A stretch of 44,120 bases of DNA, taken from Acidimicrobiia bacterium. Its GTDB lineage: Bacteria; Actinomycetota; Acidimicrobiia; Acidimicrobiales; Aldehydirespiratoraceae. The stretch covers positions 1 to 44,120 of the forward strand of contig QIIW01000139.1 of the NCBI GenBank assembly GCA_003231645.1, in the 5' to 3' direction. A program made the position numbers and the translations under genes. Under the pieces are notes generated by a model. It saw nothing but the letters and a program-made list of their open reading frames with translations, was not told where the DNA came from and did no database searches. Below, in pieces: positions 1-8,500 of the stretch; within the stretch, counting starts at the first letter, position 1, and the number at the start of each line of letters is the position of its first letter.

Positions 1-95
1 CTCGGCATGGTCTCCGTGACGACCCGCAGGCCGCCGGAAAGTCGACTGATTCGGATCTGGCCGTCGGGTTCCGACGCCGGCACCGGGGACGTCAC
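1..95 (-). CDS. M16 family zinc peptidase, N-terminal fragment (gene runs off the window)
   Basis: Only the first ~30 codons are present. They read PVPASEPDGQIRISRL followed by SGGLRVVTETMP, the usual opening beta-strand of M16 (pitrilysin / processing-protease-like) peptidases, where 'NGLRVVTE-MP' is typical. The HXXEH zinc motif would lie outside the window. A GTG at 95 overlaps the pnp stop codon by four bases (GTGA). A second in-frame GTG at 83 is an alternative start. A GGAGG lies about 12 bases before the first GTG. A peptidase of this family directly after pnp is the common actinobacterial order (rpsO-pnp-pepR), which supports the call and suggests co-transcription with pnp. The exact substrate cannot be inferred. 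Confidence 0.75.
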   Translation of the reverse strand, partial: MTSPVPASEPDGQIRISRLSGGLRVVTETMP

Positions 96-2485
96 CGTCG
101 GCCGTTGCCTCCGCGTCCACCACGGTTGCCTCCGCGGTTGCCACCACGGGAGCTGCCGGCACCGCTGCGCCGCTGGGTCTCGGGGCCGAGATCACCGAAC
201 TCCTCCTCGAGGGCCGAGTCGAACGAAGTCTCGAACGACACCGTCTCGCGCTCGGCACCCGAAGATCCGGAGTCGGGCGAATCGGACGAGTCACCGACAC
301 TCCTGGCCTCGGGGGTGTCGCCGGCGAGCTCAAGCGAGATCTTGCCGTTGGGGTCGACATCGCCGACCACGACTTCGATCTGCTGACCGAGCTCGAGAAC
401 GTCCTCAACCCGATCGATGCGCTTGCCACCACCGATCTTCGAGATGTGGAGCAGGCCGTCACGACCGGGCAGGATGTTGACGAACGCACCGAACTTGGTG
501 ATGTTGACGACCTGGCCGGTGTAGGTGGCACCGACCTCGGCGGTGGGCGGATCGAGGATCAGCTCGATCTGACGCTGGGCCTCGGCGACCTTGGCGCTGT
601 CGACCGAGGCGATGGCCACGGTGCCGACCATGCCGTCGTCGTCGACGGAGATGTCGGCACCGGTCTCGGCCTGGATCGAGTTGATGACCTTGCCCTTCGG
701 ACCGATTATCTCGCCGATCTTGTCAATCGGAATTTCGAACGACACGATCTTCGGTGCGGTGTCGCGAACTTCGGGACGAGGCTCGGCGATGGCCTCGGCC
801 ATCACCGCGAGAATCTTCATGCGAGCGTCCTTGGCCTGCTTGAGAGCCGCCGACAGGACATCGGCAGGTATACCGAGGATCTTGGTGTCGAGTTGCAGAG
901 CGGTGACGAACTCCGAGGTGCCGGTGACCTTGAAATCCATGTCGCCGAAGGCGTCCTCGGCCCCGAGGATGTCGGTGAGGGTGACGTACCTGTCCTCGTA
1001 GTGGACCAGGCCCATGGCGATACCGGCTACCGGGGCCTTGATCGGCACGCCGGCATCCATGAGCGAAAGCGTGGATCCGCAGACCGACGCCATCGAGCTC
1101 GAACCGTTGGATGCCAGAACCTCGGAGACGGTGCGGACGGTGTAGGGCCAGTCCTCGAAGTTGGGCACCACCGGGAACACCGCACGCTCGGCGAGCGCAC
1201 CGTGGCCGATCTCACGGCGCTTCGGGCCACGCATGAAACCGGTCTCGCCGGTGCAGAACGGCGGGAAGTTGTAGTGGTGGAAGTAGCGCTTCTTGTCGGT
1301 GGGCGACAGGTCGTCGATCATCATGTCGGTGCGACCCATGCCGAGGGTGGTGAAGTTGAGCACCTGCGTGTCGCCACGGGTGAAGAGCCCGGAACCATGG
1401 GCGGTGGGGATGACTCCGACCTCGGCCGACAGCGGGCGGAGTTCGGAGGTGCCACGGCCGTCGATGCGGAGGCCTTCCTCCACGATCCGCTTGCGGACCT
1501 CGGCCTTGGTGATCGACCGGATCGCCGCCTTGATCTGCCTGGCGGCATCGGGGGTTTCGGAGAATCGGGCGCCCACCTCGTCGATCAGGGAGGCGGCCAG
1601 ATCACTTTCGGCCGCCTGACGGTCAGCCTTGTCGGCGATGGTCTGGGTGGCGGCGATGCGCTCGGCACCGGTTGCCTCGACCGCAGCGAAGATCTCGTCG
1701 GTGTAGTCGATGGTGACCGGGGGGTCCATCTTCTCGACCGGCCCGAAGGCCTCGATGAGTTCCTGCTGGATCTTGATGACCTCACGGATCCAGGTCTTCG
1801 ACGCTTCGAGGCCACCGGCCAGGACATCTTCGTCGACCTTGGGGGTACCGGCCTCGTAGAGCTCCCAGGTGTTGGCGGTGCCGCCGGCCTCGACCATCAT
1901 CACCGCAACATCGCCGTCGTCGAGTACGCGCCCGGCCACGACCATCTCGAAGGCCGACTCTTCGCCTTGCTCATAAGTCGGAAATGGAATCCATTCACCT
2001 TCCGGCGACCAGGCGATACGGACCGCTCCGATGGGGCCGTCGAACGGGATCGGCGAGATGGAGAGGGCCAGCGACGCAGCGTTGAGGGCGACCACGTCGT
2101 AGGGGTTGTGCTGATCGGCGCCGAGCACCGTGCCCACAACATGAACCTCGTTGCGGAAGCCGGCGGGGAAAGCCGGTCGTAGTGGACGATCGATCAGTCG
2201 GCAGGTGAGGATGGCGCGCTCACCGGCGCGGGCCTCGCGACGGAAGAACGATCCCGGGATCCGGCCGGCGGCGTACATGCGCTCTTCGATGTCGACCGTG
2301 AGCGGGAAGAAGTCGGCGCCTTCGCGCGGGGACTTGGACCCCGTGGCGGTGACCAGCACCACCGTGTCGCCGATCTGGGCGGTGATCGAGCCACCGGCAA
2401 GTTTCGCCAGCTTTCCGGTCTCGAAACTGATTTCCTTGTCTTCGCCGCGGGTGAACGCGCCGGAGACCTTGATTGGGTTGGACAT
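92..2485 (-). CDS. pnp: Polyribonucleotide nucleotidyltransferase (PNPase)
   Basis: This 3'-5' phosphorolytic exoribonuclease degrades mRNA using phosphate and releases nucleoside diphosphates; in actinobacteria it also makes 3' tails. The 797-residue protein has two RNase PH domains separated by the helical domain, a KH domain around residues 585-640 (IGEIIGPKGKVIN) and an S1 domain around 650-720 (GQVVNITKFGAFVNILPG). After S1 comes an acidic/serine-rich stretch and a C-terminal RGG-rich tail (about 779-797). The start was placed at the ATG at 2485 because AGGAG lies 8 bases upstream and the protein then begins MSNPIKVSGAF. An in-frame longer start at 2551 lies inside a leader hairpin and was rejected. 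The gene follows rpsO and its stop overlaps the M16 peptidase start. Confidence 0.97.
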   Translation of the reverse strand: MSNPIKVSGAFTRGEDKEISFETGKLAKLAGGSITAQIGDTVVLVTATGSKSPREGADFFPLTVDIEERMYAAGRIPGSFFRREARAGERAILTCRLIDRPLRPAFPAGFRNEVHVVGTVLGADQHNPYDVVALNAASLALSISPIPFDGPIGAVRIAWSPEGEWIPFPTYEQGEESAFEMVVAGRVLDDGDVAVMMVEAGGTANTWELYEAGTPKVDEDVLAGGLEASKTWIREVIKIQQELIEAFGPVEKMDPPVTIDYTDEIFAAVEATGAERIAATQTIADKADRQAAESDLAASLIDEVGARFSETPDAARQIKAAIRSITKAEVRKRIVEEGLRIDGRGTSELRPLSAEVGVIPTAHGSGLFTRGDTQVLNFTTLGMGRTDMMIDDLSPTDKKRYFHHYNFPPFCTGETGFMRGPKRREIGHGALAERAVFPVVPNFEDWPYTVRTVSEVLASNGSSSMASVCGSTLSLMDAGVPIKAPVAGIAMGLVHYEDRYVTLTDILGAEDAFGDMDFKVTGTSEFVTALQLDTKILGIPADVLSAALKQAKDARMKILAVMAEAIAEPRPEVRDTAPKIVSFEIPIDKIGEIIGPKGKVINSIQAETGADISVDDDGMVGTVAIASVDSAKVAEAQRQIELILDPPTAEVGATYTGQVVNITKFGAFVNILPGRDGLLHISKIGGGKRIDRVEDVLELGQQIEVVVGDVDPNGKISLELAGDTPEARSVGDSSDSPDSGSSGAERETVSFETSFDSALEEEFGDLGPETQRRSGAGSSRGGNRGGNRGGRGGNGRR

Positions 2486-2530
2486 GTTGTGTGCTCCTGT
2501 CGGACCGTCGGCCCGATCGTCTGGCACGGC

Positions 2531-2595
2531 ACTGTCAGTTCCCAGTCGCATACCGCCCTCGTCGCCTCATGCGACTGGGAAACATGCGACTGACA
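2531..2595 (-). promoter_or_regulatory. pnp leader stem-loop (candidate RNase III / PNPase autoregulation site)
   Basis: Two perfectly complementary 13-base arms (2539-2551 and 2569-2581) enclose a 17-base loop. A further six pairs (2533-2538 with 2590-2595) extend the stem beyond an asymmetric bulge. The structure ends about 50 bases before the pnp start. In other bacteria PNPase represses its own mRNA after RNase III cuts a leader stem of this kind. That role is inferred here from position and shape. Confidence 0.6.
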
Positions 2596-2676
2596 CCGAC
2601 TCGCCGTGCTCTCGATTTTCTTACTGGGATTCGTCGGGTTGGTCGTCGGGGCGAGCAACCCGTCGGACAAACCGGA

Positions 2677-2701
2677 AGGAGCGACCGTCAAGGTCGCTCC
2701 T
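2677..2701 (-). terminator. rpsO-pnp intercistronic hairpin
   Basis: A perfect 10-base-pair stem with a 5-base loop (AGGAGCGACC, loop, GGTCGCTCCT) begins 9 bases after the rpsO stop. It is followed only by a weak T-containing run (TCCGGTTTG). It could be an attenuating terminator, an rpsO 3'-end stabiliser or a processing site, as between rpsO and pnp in other bacteria. Confidence 0.55.
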
Positions 2702-2710
2702 CACATTGTT

Positions 2711-2992
2711 TCAGTGTCGCAGACCGAGGTGTGCGATCACTGCTCTGTATTGCTCAACGTCGTTGTCCTTGATGTAGTCGAGGAGTCGACGACGACGACC
2801 CACCAGCATCAGCAGACCTCGCCGGCTGTGATGGTCCTTCTTGTGGAACTTCAGGTGCTCGGTGAGGTGAGTGATGCGCTCCGATAGAAGAGCGACCTGG
2901 ATCTCGGGAGAGCCGGTGTCGTTCTCGGCGAGGTTGAACGCCTTCGCCATCTCTGCGATGGTCTCGGACTTGGGGCGCAGATTGACTGCCAT
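2711..2992 (-). CDS. rpsO: 30S ribosomal protein S15
   Basis: The 93-residue protein binds the central domain of 16S rRNA early in 30S assembly. The sequence is typical throughout: [35 protein letters not shown] and [15 protein letters not shown] are family hallmarks, and the length is close to the usual 89. The start at the ATG at 2992 was chosen because AAGGA lies 6 bases upstream and because MAVNL is a normal beginning; a longer in-frame opening to 3190 would add non-homologous residues. The gene precedes pnp in the conserved rpsO-pnp order, with a hairpin between them. The leader upstream is about 170 bases long and contains two hairpins that may serve autoregulation by S15. Confidence 0.97.
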   Translation of the reverse strand: MAVNLRPKSETIAEMAKAFNLAENDTGSPEIQVALLSERITHLTEHLKFHKKDHHSRRGLLMLVGRRRRLLDYIKDNDVEQYRAVIAHLGLRH

Positions 2993-3165
2993 TTGATTCC
3001 TTGTGGAGGGTATTGGACCCGGCTGCCGGCTCCGCATGGCGAGAGTCACAGCGGTGCCGCACACGGCGGCCCTGATCGTGGCCCGCCTGACGGCGGGAAA
3101 AACGACGCGCCCACTCGTTGCGGGCGAGGAGAGGCTACCAGCGTGTGACAGAGTCCCGTCGCTGC
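2993..3165 (-). promoter_or_regulatory. rpsO leader with two hairpins
   Basis: This gene-free stretch separates rpsO from the upstream lipoprotein gene. One hairpin has 6-base arms and a 4-base loop (3082-3097, CCCGCC/GGCGGG). A second, imperfect one spans 3015-3033, just before the ribosome binding site. S15 represses its own synthesis through leader RNA in several phyla, so an S15-binding leader is possible here. No convincing -35/-10 pair was found. Confidence 0.35.
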
Positions 3166-3663
3166 TCAATCCACCAGATCGATCGACCATGTGCCCGTAT
3201 CATCGACGATGGTGATCACCAGATCGTGGGTGACTCCGGCCGGATCGGTGGCCGAACACCCGAACGTGTCGCCCGCAACGCTCACCACCACTCGGCCGGG
3301 GCAGTCGACGGTCGACTCCACTCCGAGGTCGGAACTCAGCCGTCGGGCCGCCTCGTCGGCTACGCCGGCCAGATCGAGCAGAACTGAATCGGTCGATACG
3401 TTCACCGCCCCGTCGACTGAGATCGCCGCGGTGATCTCGATCGACCGGCCGGAAACGACTGCGGAACACACGATGGTCGTGGCCTCCGATGTGGCGAGGT
3501 CCGGACACGTCACATCGGTGACCGCAGCCGGGTCATCGGGCACGATCGCGGCAGGAATGGCCGTTTCGAGAGTGCGAGTGTCGAATCCCGCATCGGGGCG
3601 ACCACAGGCCGCGGCCGTCAGCGCCAGCACGAGCGTGACCGCGCTCAGACGAAGGTGAGCCAC
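3166..3663 (-). CDS. Lipoprotein with DUF4333-like repeats
   Basis: The 165-residue protein starts with a lipoprotein signal peptide: a short basic start, a hydrophobic core and the lipobox LTAAAC, with Cys20 as the lipidated residue. The mature part holds two segments with the actinobacterial DUF4333 pattern: a conserved cysteine followed by Pro/Asp (VTCPD near residue 52, VDCPG near 120), then a second cysteine about 14-15 residues later (IVCSA, FGCSA). Such proteins are exported and anchored outside the membrane; their role is unknown. Its GTG start lies 19 bases inside the end of the yhhN-like gene, so the two are probably translated from one mRNA. Confidence 0.8.
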   Translation of the reverse strand: MAHLRLSAVTLVLALTAAACGRPDAGFDTRTLETAIPAAIVPDDPAAVTDVTCPDLATSEATTIVCSAVVSGRSIEITAAISVDGAVNVSTDSVLLDLAGVADEAARRLSSDLGVESTVDCPGRVVVSVAGDTFGCSATDPAGVTHDLVITIVDDTGTWSIDLVD

Positions 3664-4280
3664 GCGACCAGGCCGGCTTGACCGAGGTGATAGGTGATCA
3701 TCACAAGTTTCCGTCCGCCGGGGGTGGGGCCCACGAATCGACCCCAGCCGAGCAACGCATCCGACACGAAGAACGCCGCCCCACCGAGAGCGGCGACGAG
3801 GACTGCGGTCGAGGCAGCCGCCACCGTCGTGGCGGCCAGCGCGCCCATGTAGACGATCACCGCGATCGTCAGCGTCCGATTCTGGGCGCTGACCGCCCGA
3901 ACTAGAGGCGGGACGACCAGTGCCGCCGCCACGGCAACCACTGCCGCCGCCAGGAGGGCGGGAACCAACTGCACATGGCCGGCAAGGGCAATCACATAGA
4001 GCACATGGGCCACGAGAAACGAGAAGAGTCCCAGCTCGAATCGGGCGTCCGGTGTCATGAGCACCACGTCACCCACCAGCGATGCTCCCAGAGCCGAGAT
4101 CACCAGCCCACGAGCCACGTTGTCGGGGGTGTCGACCGCCAACGCCACACCGATCAACGCGATTATCACCAGCGGCTTGGCCATGAACTCGATGTTGAGC
4201 CGGTCGGTCGCGACCGACCACCAGTCGACCAGCGCGATGAGCGCCGCCACGACGAGGAGTACGGCCGCCATGGTCGTCAC
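3645..4280 (-). CDS. YhhN / TMEM86 family membrane protein (lysoplasmalogenase-like)
   Basis: The 211-residue protein is very hydrophobic, with about eight predicted membrane helices. Family marks are the conserved SLVGDVVLM segment after helix 2-3, the FSFLVAHVLYVIA segment, and near the C-terminus FVSDALLGWGRF followed by MITYHLGQAGL. Animal TMEM86 proteins hydrolyse the vinyl-ether bond of lysoplasmalogens; bacterial YhhN members are less well defined, so substrate is inference. The GTG at 4280 is used here; an in-frame ATG at 4271 is equally possible because no clear ribosome binding site separates them. It overlaps the following lipoprotein gene. Confidence 0.85.
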   Translation of the reverse strand: MTTMAAVLLVVAALIALVDWWSVATDRLNIEFMAKPLVIIALIGVALAVDTPDNVARGLVISALGASLVGDVVLMTPDARFELGLFSFLVAHVLYVIALAGHVQLVPALLAAAVVAVAAALVVPPLVRAVSAQNRTLTIAVIVYMGALAATTVAAASTAVLVAALGGAAFFVSDALLGWGRFVGPTPGGRKLVMITYHLGQAGLVAWLTFV

Positions 4281-4370
4281 CGCGGCGCTCGCAGACCGAC
4301 AAGAGGGGTGCCGACGATCGTCGCGGAACGTGGCGTCATGTTGCGGCCGGGCCCGCTGAAACGACGGTCA

Positions 4371-4562
4371 TCAATCCTGAATCGAGATCGCCTGCTTGGG
4401 GCAACGGATGACGCATTCCTCGACCTGGGGGCGGTACTCCTCGGTCGGATTCTCGTCGAGCACGTAGAGGAAGTCGTCATCGCGCACCTCGAAGATCCCG
4501 GGAAGTATCCGCATGCAGATCGCGTTGCTCTCGCACCGGTCGTAGTCAACGACGATCTTCAT
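4371..4562 (-). CDS. Small ferredoxin (3Fe-4S type)
   Basis: This 63-residue cytoplasmic electron carrier has the actinobacterial P450-type ferredoxin layout: C10-x5-C16 near the N-terminus, a central FEVRDDDFLYVLDENP segment, and a C-terminal C-P-x-x-A-I motif with Cys54. Position 13, which would hold a fourth cysteine in a [4Fe-4S] protein, is Asn, which fits a [3Fe-4S] cluster. An extra cysteine (Cys50) sits four residues before the last ligand. The start has GGAG upstream. The gene is downstream of an LLM flavin oxidoreductase (83-base gap); no P450 lies nearby, so the redox partner is unknown. Confidence 0.88.
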   Translation of the reverse strand: MKIVVDYDRCESNAICMRILPGIFEVRDDDFLYVLDENPTEEYRPQVEECVIRCPKQAISIQD

Positions 4563-4645
4563 GGGATCACCCTTCTCCTTCGGCCCACCGATCGACGGCC
4601 GACGTCATCATGCCTCATCGCCATCCGGGTCGTGAACTCTCCCGG

Positions 4646-5491
4646 TCAGCCCACCCGATCGGCCAACGCCGCCAGCTCGTCGAGCATCGGAATGACCACA
4701 TCCGACCCCGAAGAAGGAATTCGGAAGACAGCCCGCGAGATGCCGTGGTCGCGATATCGGGCCAGGTCCTCGAAGTCGACGGGCGCTCCGTAGCAGGAGA
4801 CCTCGATTTCGGATCGGTTGCGGCCGAAACGGGCCGCTTCGGTGTCGAGTGCACCAATCTGATCGAGAAAACCTCCGCCGAAACCGATCGGAATCCAACC
4901 GTTGCCGTAGCGGGCGGCGCGGCGGGCACCCTGCGGCGCCGCCCCACCGACGTGGATCGGAGGATGGGGCCGTTGAATCGGCTTCGGCTTCGACCAGACC
5001 GGATCGAAATCGACCAGGTCACCGTGGTACTCGGCCGGGTCATCGGCCCAGATCGCCTTCATCGCCTCGATCCGTTCACGCATGAGCTTGAAGCGTCCGC
5101 CAAAATCGGTGGTGCCGTGGTTGGCCATTTCCTCGGCATTCCAGCCGGCTCCGATTCCGAACAGGAATCGGCCACCCGACAGTGTGTCGAGACTCGCCAC
5201 CTCCTTGGCGGTGATGATCGGATCGCGTTGGATCACCAGGCAGATGCCTGTGGCCACCTTGAGTGTGGCCGTGGCCGTGGCCGCCGCGGTCAGCGCCACG
5301 AACGGGTCCATGGCTTCGTAGTAAACGCCGGGCAGTTCGCCTCCGCCGGGGAAGGGGCTGACACGACTGGCCGGAATATGGGTGTGCTCGGCCACCCACA
5401 ACGACTCGAATCCGCGATCCTCGGCCGCCTCGGCCAACTCGGCCGGGTGAATTGCCTCCGCGGTCGGAAAGATCGCCAATCCGTATTTCAT
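4646..5491 (-). CDS. LLM-class (F420-dependent type) oxidoreductase
   Basis: The 281-residue protein is a luciferase-like monooxygenase-fold enzyme of the type that in actinobacteria usually uses coenzyme F420. It shows the family's ordered marks: the first-strand YGLAIFPT, SLWVAEHTHIPASR, ATGICLVIQRDPIITAKEVASLDTLSGGRF and IGAGWNAEEMANHG, then the HPPIHVGGAA phosphate-loop region. F420 rather than FMN is inferred from the family. GGAGG lies 7 bases before the ATG, so the start is secure. It follows smc by 45 bases and precedes the ferredoxin gene, so the three may share an mRNA. The substrate cannot be deduced. Confidence 0.88.
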   Translation of the reverse strand: MKYGLAIFPTAEAIHPAELAEAAEDRGFESLWVAEHTHIPASRVSPFPGGGELPGVYYEAMDPFVALTAAATATATLKVATGICLVIQRDPIITAKEVASLDTLSGGRFLFGIGAGWNAEEMANHGTTDFGGRFKLMRERIEAMKAIWADDPAEYHGDLVDFDPVWSKPKPIQRPHPPIHVGGAAPQGARRAARYGNGWIPIGFGGGFLDQIGALDTEAARFGRNRSEIEVSCYGAPVDFEDLARYRDHGISRAVFRIPSSGSDVVIPMLDELAALADRVG

Positions 5492-5536
5492 GTTCGGACC
5501 TCCTGCTGGACGATAATCGGGGTGCTGGTGGGCGGG

Positions 5537-8500
5537 TCAGGCCGCCGCGACCCTCTCACTCACCACGCGGCTCGAACCCCCCGGCTTCATCGACACACCG
5601 TAGAGGCAGTCGGCGGCCTCCATGGTGCGCCGCTGATGGGTCACGAGAAGCATCTGAGCGTCAGCGCGGAACTCTTCGACCAGCGACAGGAACCGGTGGA
5701 GGTTGACGTCGTCGAGTGCCGCCTCGACCTCGTCCATCACGTAGAACGGCGACGGACGGCTCCGGAACACGGCGAAGAGGAACGCCAGGGCGGTGAGGGT
5801 TCGCTCACCGCCCGACAGCAGGGACAGCTTGCGGATGTTCTTTCCCGACGGCTTGGCCGAGATCTCGACGCCGGTGTTGAGCAGATCGCCGGGGGTGGTG
5901 AGTGATATCGAGCCGTCCCCGCCCGGAAACAGTGTCTCGAAAAGCTGGGTGAAGTTGACCGACACGTCGGCGAACGCCGACGCGAACACGGTGGCTATCT
6001 CCTCGTCGATCGAGTTGATCACCCGGGAGAGTTCCCGCCGGGTGGAGCGTATGTCGTCGAGCTGCCCCTGCAGGAACTCGTGACGCTCCTGCAGGGCCGA
6101 ATGTTCCTCGAGGGCCAAGGGGTTGACCGGGCCCATGATGTCGAGTTCGGATTCGAGCATCTCAATGCGGCGACCGGGTTCGATGCCATCGTCGGGGGGC
6201 GGGCAGGGAGCCGACATGGCGACGTCGGGAGTGAGACCGTGTTCGGCCCTCAGTCGCTCGACCACCGACTGAAGGGTGGTACGGAGCTCAGCCTCCTCGA
6301 CCTCGGCTTGGGCTTGTCCGGCCCGGAGACCCTCGAGTTGCCTGTCGGCTCGGGAGCGGTCGGCCCGCAACGAGTCGAGACGACGAGTCGTCTCCTGAAC
6401 GGCCTCCGACTGTCGGCGACGATCCTCACGGGCCGTGGCCAGGCGGGCTTCTGTAGCGGCGACGCGAGCGACAACCGATAACGACAGCGCCTCGATCACT
6501 GCGGCGCGGCGATCAAGCGAGTTCCGCAGCCCGGCGGCGGCGTCGCGTTCGGTGGCATCGCGTTCGAGCCGGGTGTCGATCTCTTCGATGCGGCGAAGGA
6601 GCGAGTTCCTTCTCGCGTCCAGACCCGCCGCCCGCACCTCGATGTCGGTGCGCGACGAACTGATGGCCCTGGCACGCTCCTCGAGATCGGACCTGGCCAC
6701 GGCCAGTCGGCGTCCCTTGTCGAGTAGTTCCGTCTCTTCGGCCTCGAGCACCGGAAGTTCGGCCCTGACCATCTCGGCTCGCTCGGTCTCGCGACCGACA
6801 CGGACCGTGAGTTCGTCGAACCGGGGAGCAAGAGCCTCGGCCTCGGCGGCCATCTCGCGACGATCGGCCTCGAAGCGGGCGAGGGCGTCGGTCGAGCCCG
6901 CCAGACCCGAAACGACCCGGGCGAGCTTTTCGGCCAGGCCCCGGGTCCGCTCCTGACGGTCGACGACTTCGGTGGCGCGGGCGGTGAGTGCCTCGGCGGC
7001 TTCGTCGCAGAGAACGCTGGTCGAGGCGAGGTTGGCCACGGCCTCGGACAGAGCCGCTCCGGTGGCACCGTTGGTACCGCCGCCGATCCGCCATCCGGTG
7101 GGCGAAAACCGGTCTCCTTCGAGGGTGACGACGGTGATGGCGGGGTTGGAGAGGGCCATTTCAGCGGCGGTACGCCAGTCGCCGGGAGCAACGACGACAT
7201 CGCCCACCAAGCGGTCCAGCAGATCATCCACTCCGGGGTGGGTGCCGCTCACATGGTCGCGGACGCGATCCTCGGTGGTGGGCGACAGTGTCGAGCGGCC
7301 GATACCGAGAGCGAGAACAGCACCCGCCCCGTCGCCTTCGCTCAGCATCGACAACGCGGCGCGGGCCGCCTCCCGGTCACGGACCACGACCGCCCCCAGC
7401 GCATCGCCGGCCGCCGACTCGAACGCGGCCTCCCAACCGGGGTCGACCGCGACGAGGTCGAGCAGTGAGCCGAGCATTCCCTCGATCCCGTCGAGACGCT
7501 GTGCTCCGGAGCAGGCCCGAGCATCGTCGAGGGCCAACTCCAGCGCCTCCCGGCGGGCCGCCCAACGATCGAGTTCGGAGGTCAGCTCGGTAAGATGCCG
7601 GGCGGCGGTCCGGTGAGCCGACTCGGCCACGGCGAGTGCGGTCTCAGCGGCCTCGGCCGCCGCAACCAAGGGTTCTTCCTCGTCGCGCAACGCTTGGGCC
7701 TCGGCCCGCCGCTCAGCCGCGTCGGCCTCGAGCAGACGACGGCGGTCGGCCAGCACCCCGAGTCGTGACTCGAGGGTCTGCAACTCGTGCCGGCCCCCCT
7801 CGATGGCAGAATTGAGGGCTCCCAGTTCGCCGCGGAGCTCGTGGGCCCGGCCGCTCGGCACGGGCACGCCGTCGCCCCAGTCGACCGAGAAACGTTCGCG
7901 ATCCTGCTCGAGTTGCGACTCGGCGCCGGTGAGTCGCCGCAGCTCCGGCTGCAACAGCGCCAGTTGTTGCTCGACCCCATCGAACTCATCGCGACAGCGC
8001 GCCCCCTCGCTTTCGAGATTGGCGATCACCGCCCGGTCGGTGAAGGCGGAACGCTCGCGCTCGACACCCCGGCGCCGCTCGACCAGAACTGCGGTGAGGC
8101 CACGGCCGCGTTCACGAAGCGATTCGAGCCGCACGAGAACGTCGCCGAGATCGTGACCGCCCTGCGTGGACAGTCGATGTTCGTTGTCGGTGATCTCGGC
8201 CGAGATCCGATCGAGTTCCTGTCGGGTGGATTCCACCTTGGCGTGGGCAATCGCCTTGGCCCCCGAAACCTGGCCGAGACGGCCCTTCAGGTCAGTGATC
8301 TCGATGCCCGCAGCATGGATACGCAGAGCAGTGAGTTCCCCGACGAGATCGCCGTGGCGTCGGGCGGCCTCGGCCTGCTTCTCGAGCGGCCGGAGTTGAC
8401 GGCGGACCTCGCGCATCAGGTCCTTGACGCGGATGACATCGGCGTCGGTGGACGTGAGCCGGCGCTCGGCCCGGTCTCTGCGCTTGCGGTACTTGAGGAC

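Noticed and set aside
446..2182. Long plus-strand open frame opposite pnp
   Set aside because: It mirrors pnp in the complementary frame, has no recognisable domain and no ribosome binding site. High GC with strong third-position bias produces such frames.
3082..3100. Hairpin followed by a run of A as a plus-strand terminator
   Set aside because: The polarity is wrong: a plus-strand terminator needs a T run after the stem, and on the minus strand the T run comes before it. Kept only as a possible leader structure.
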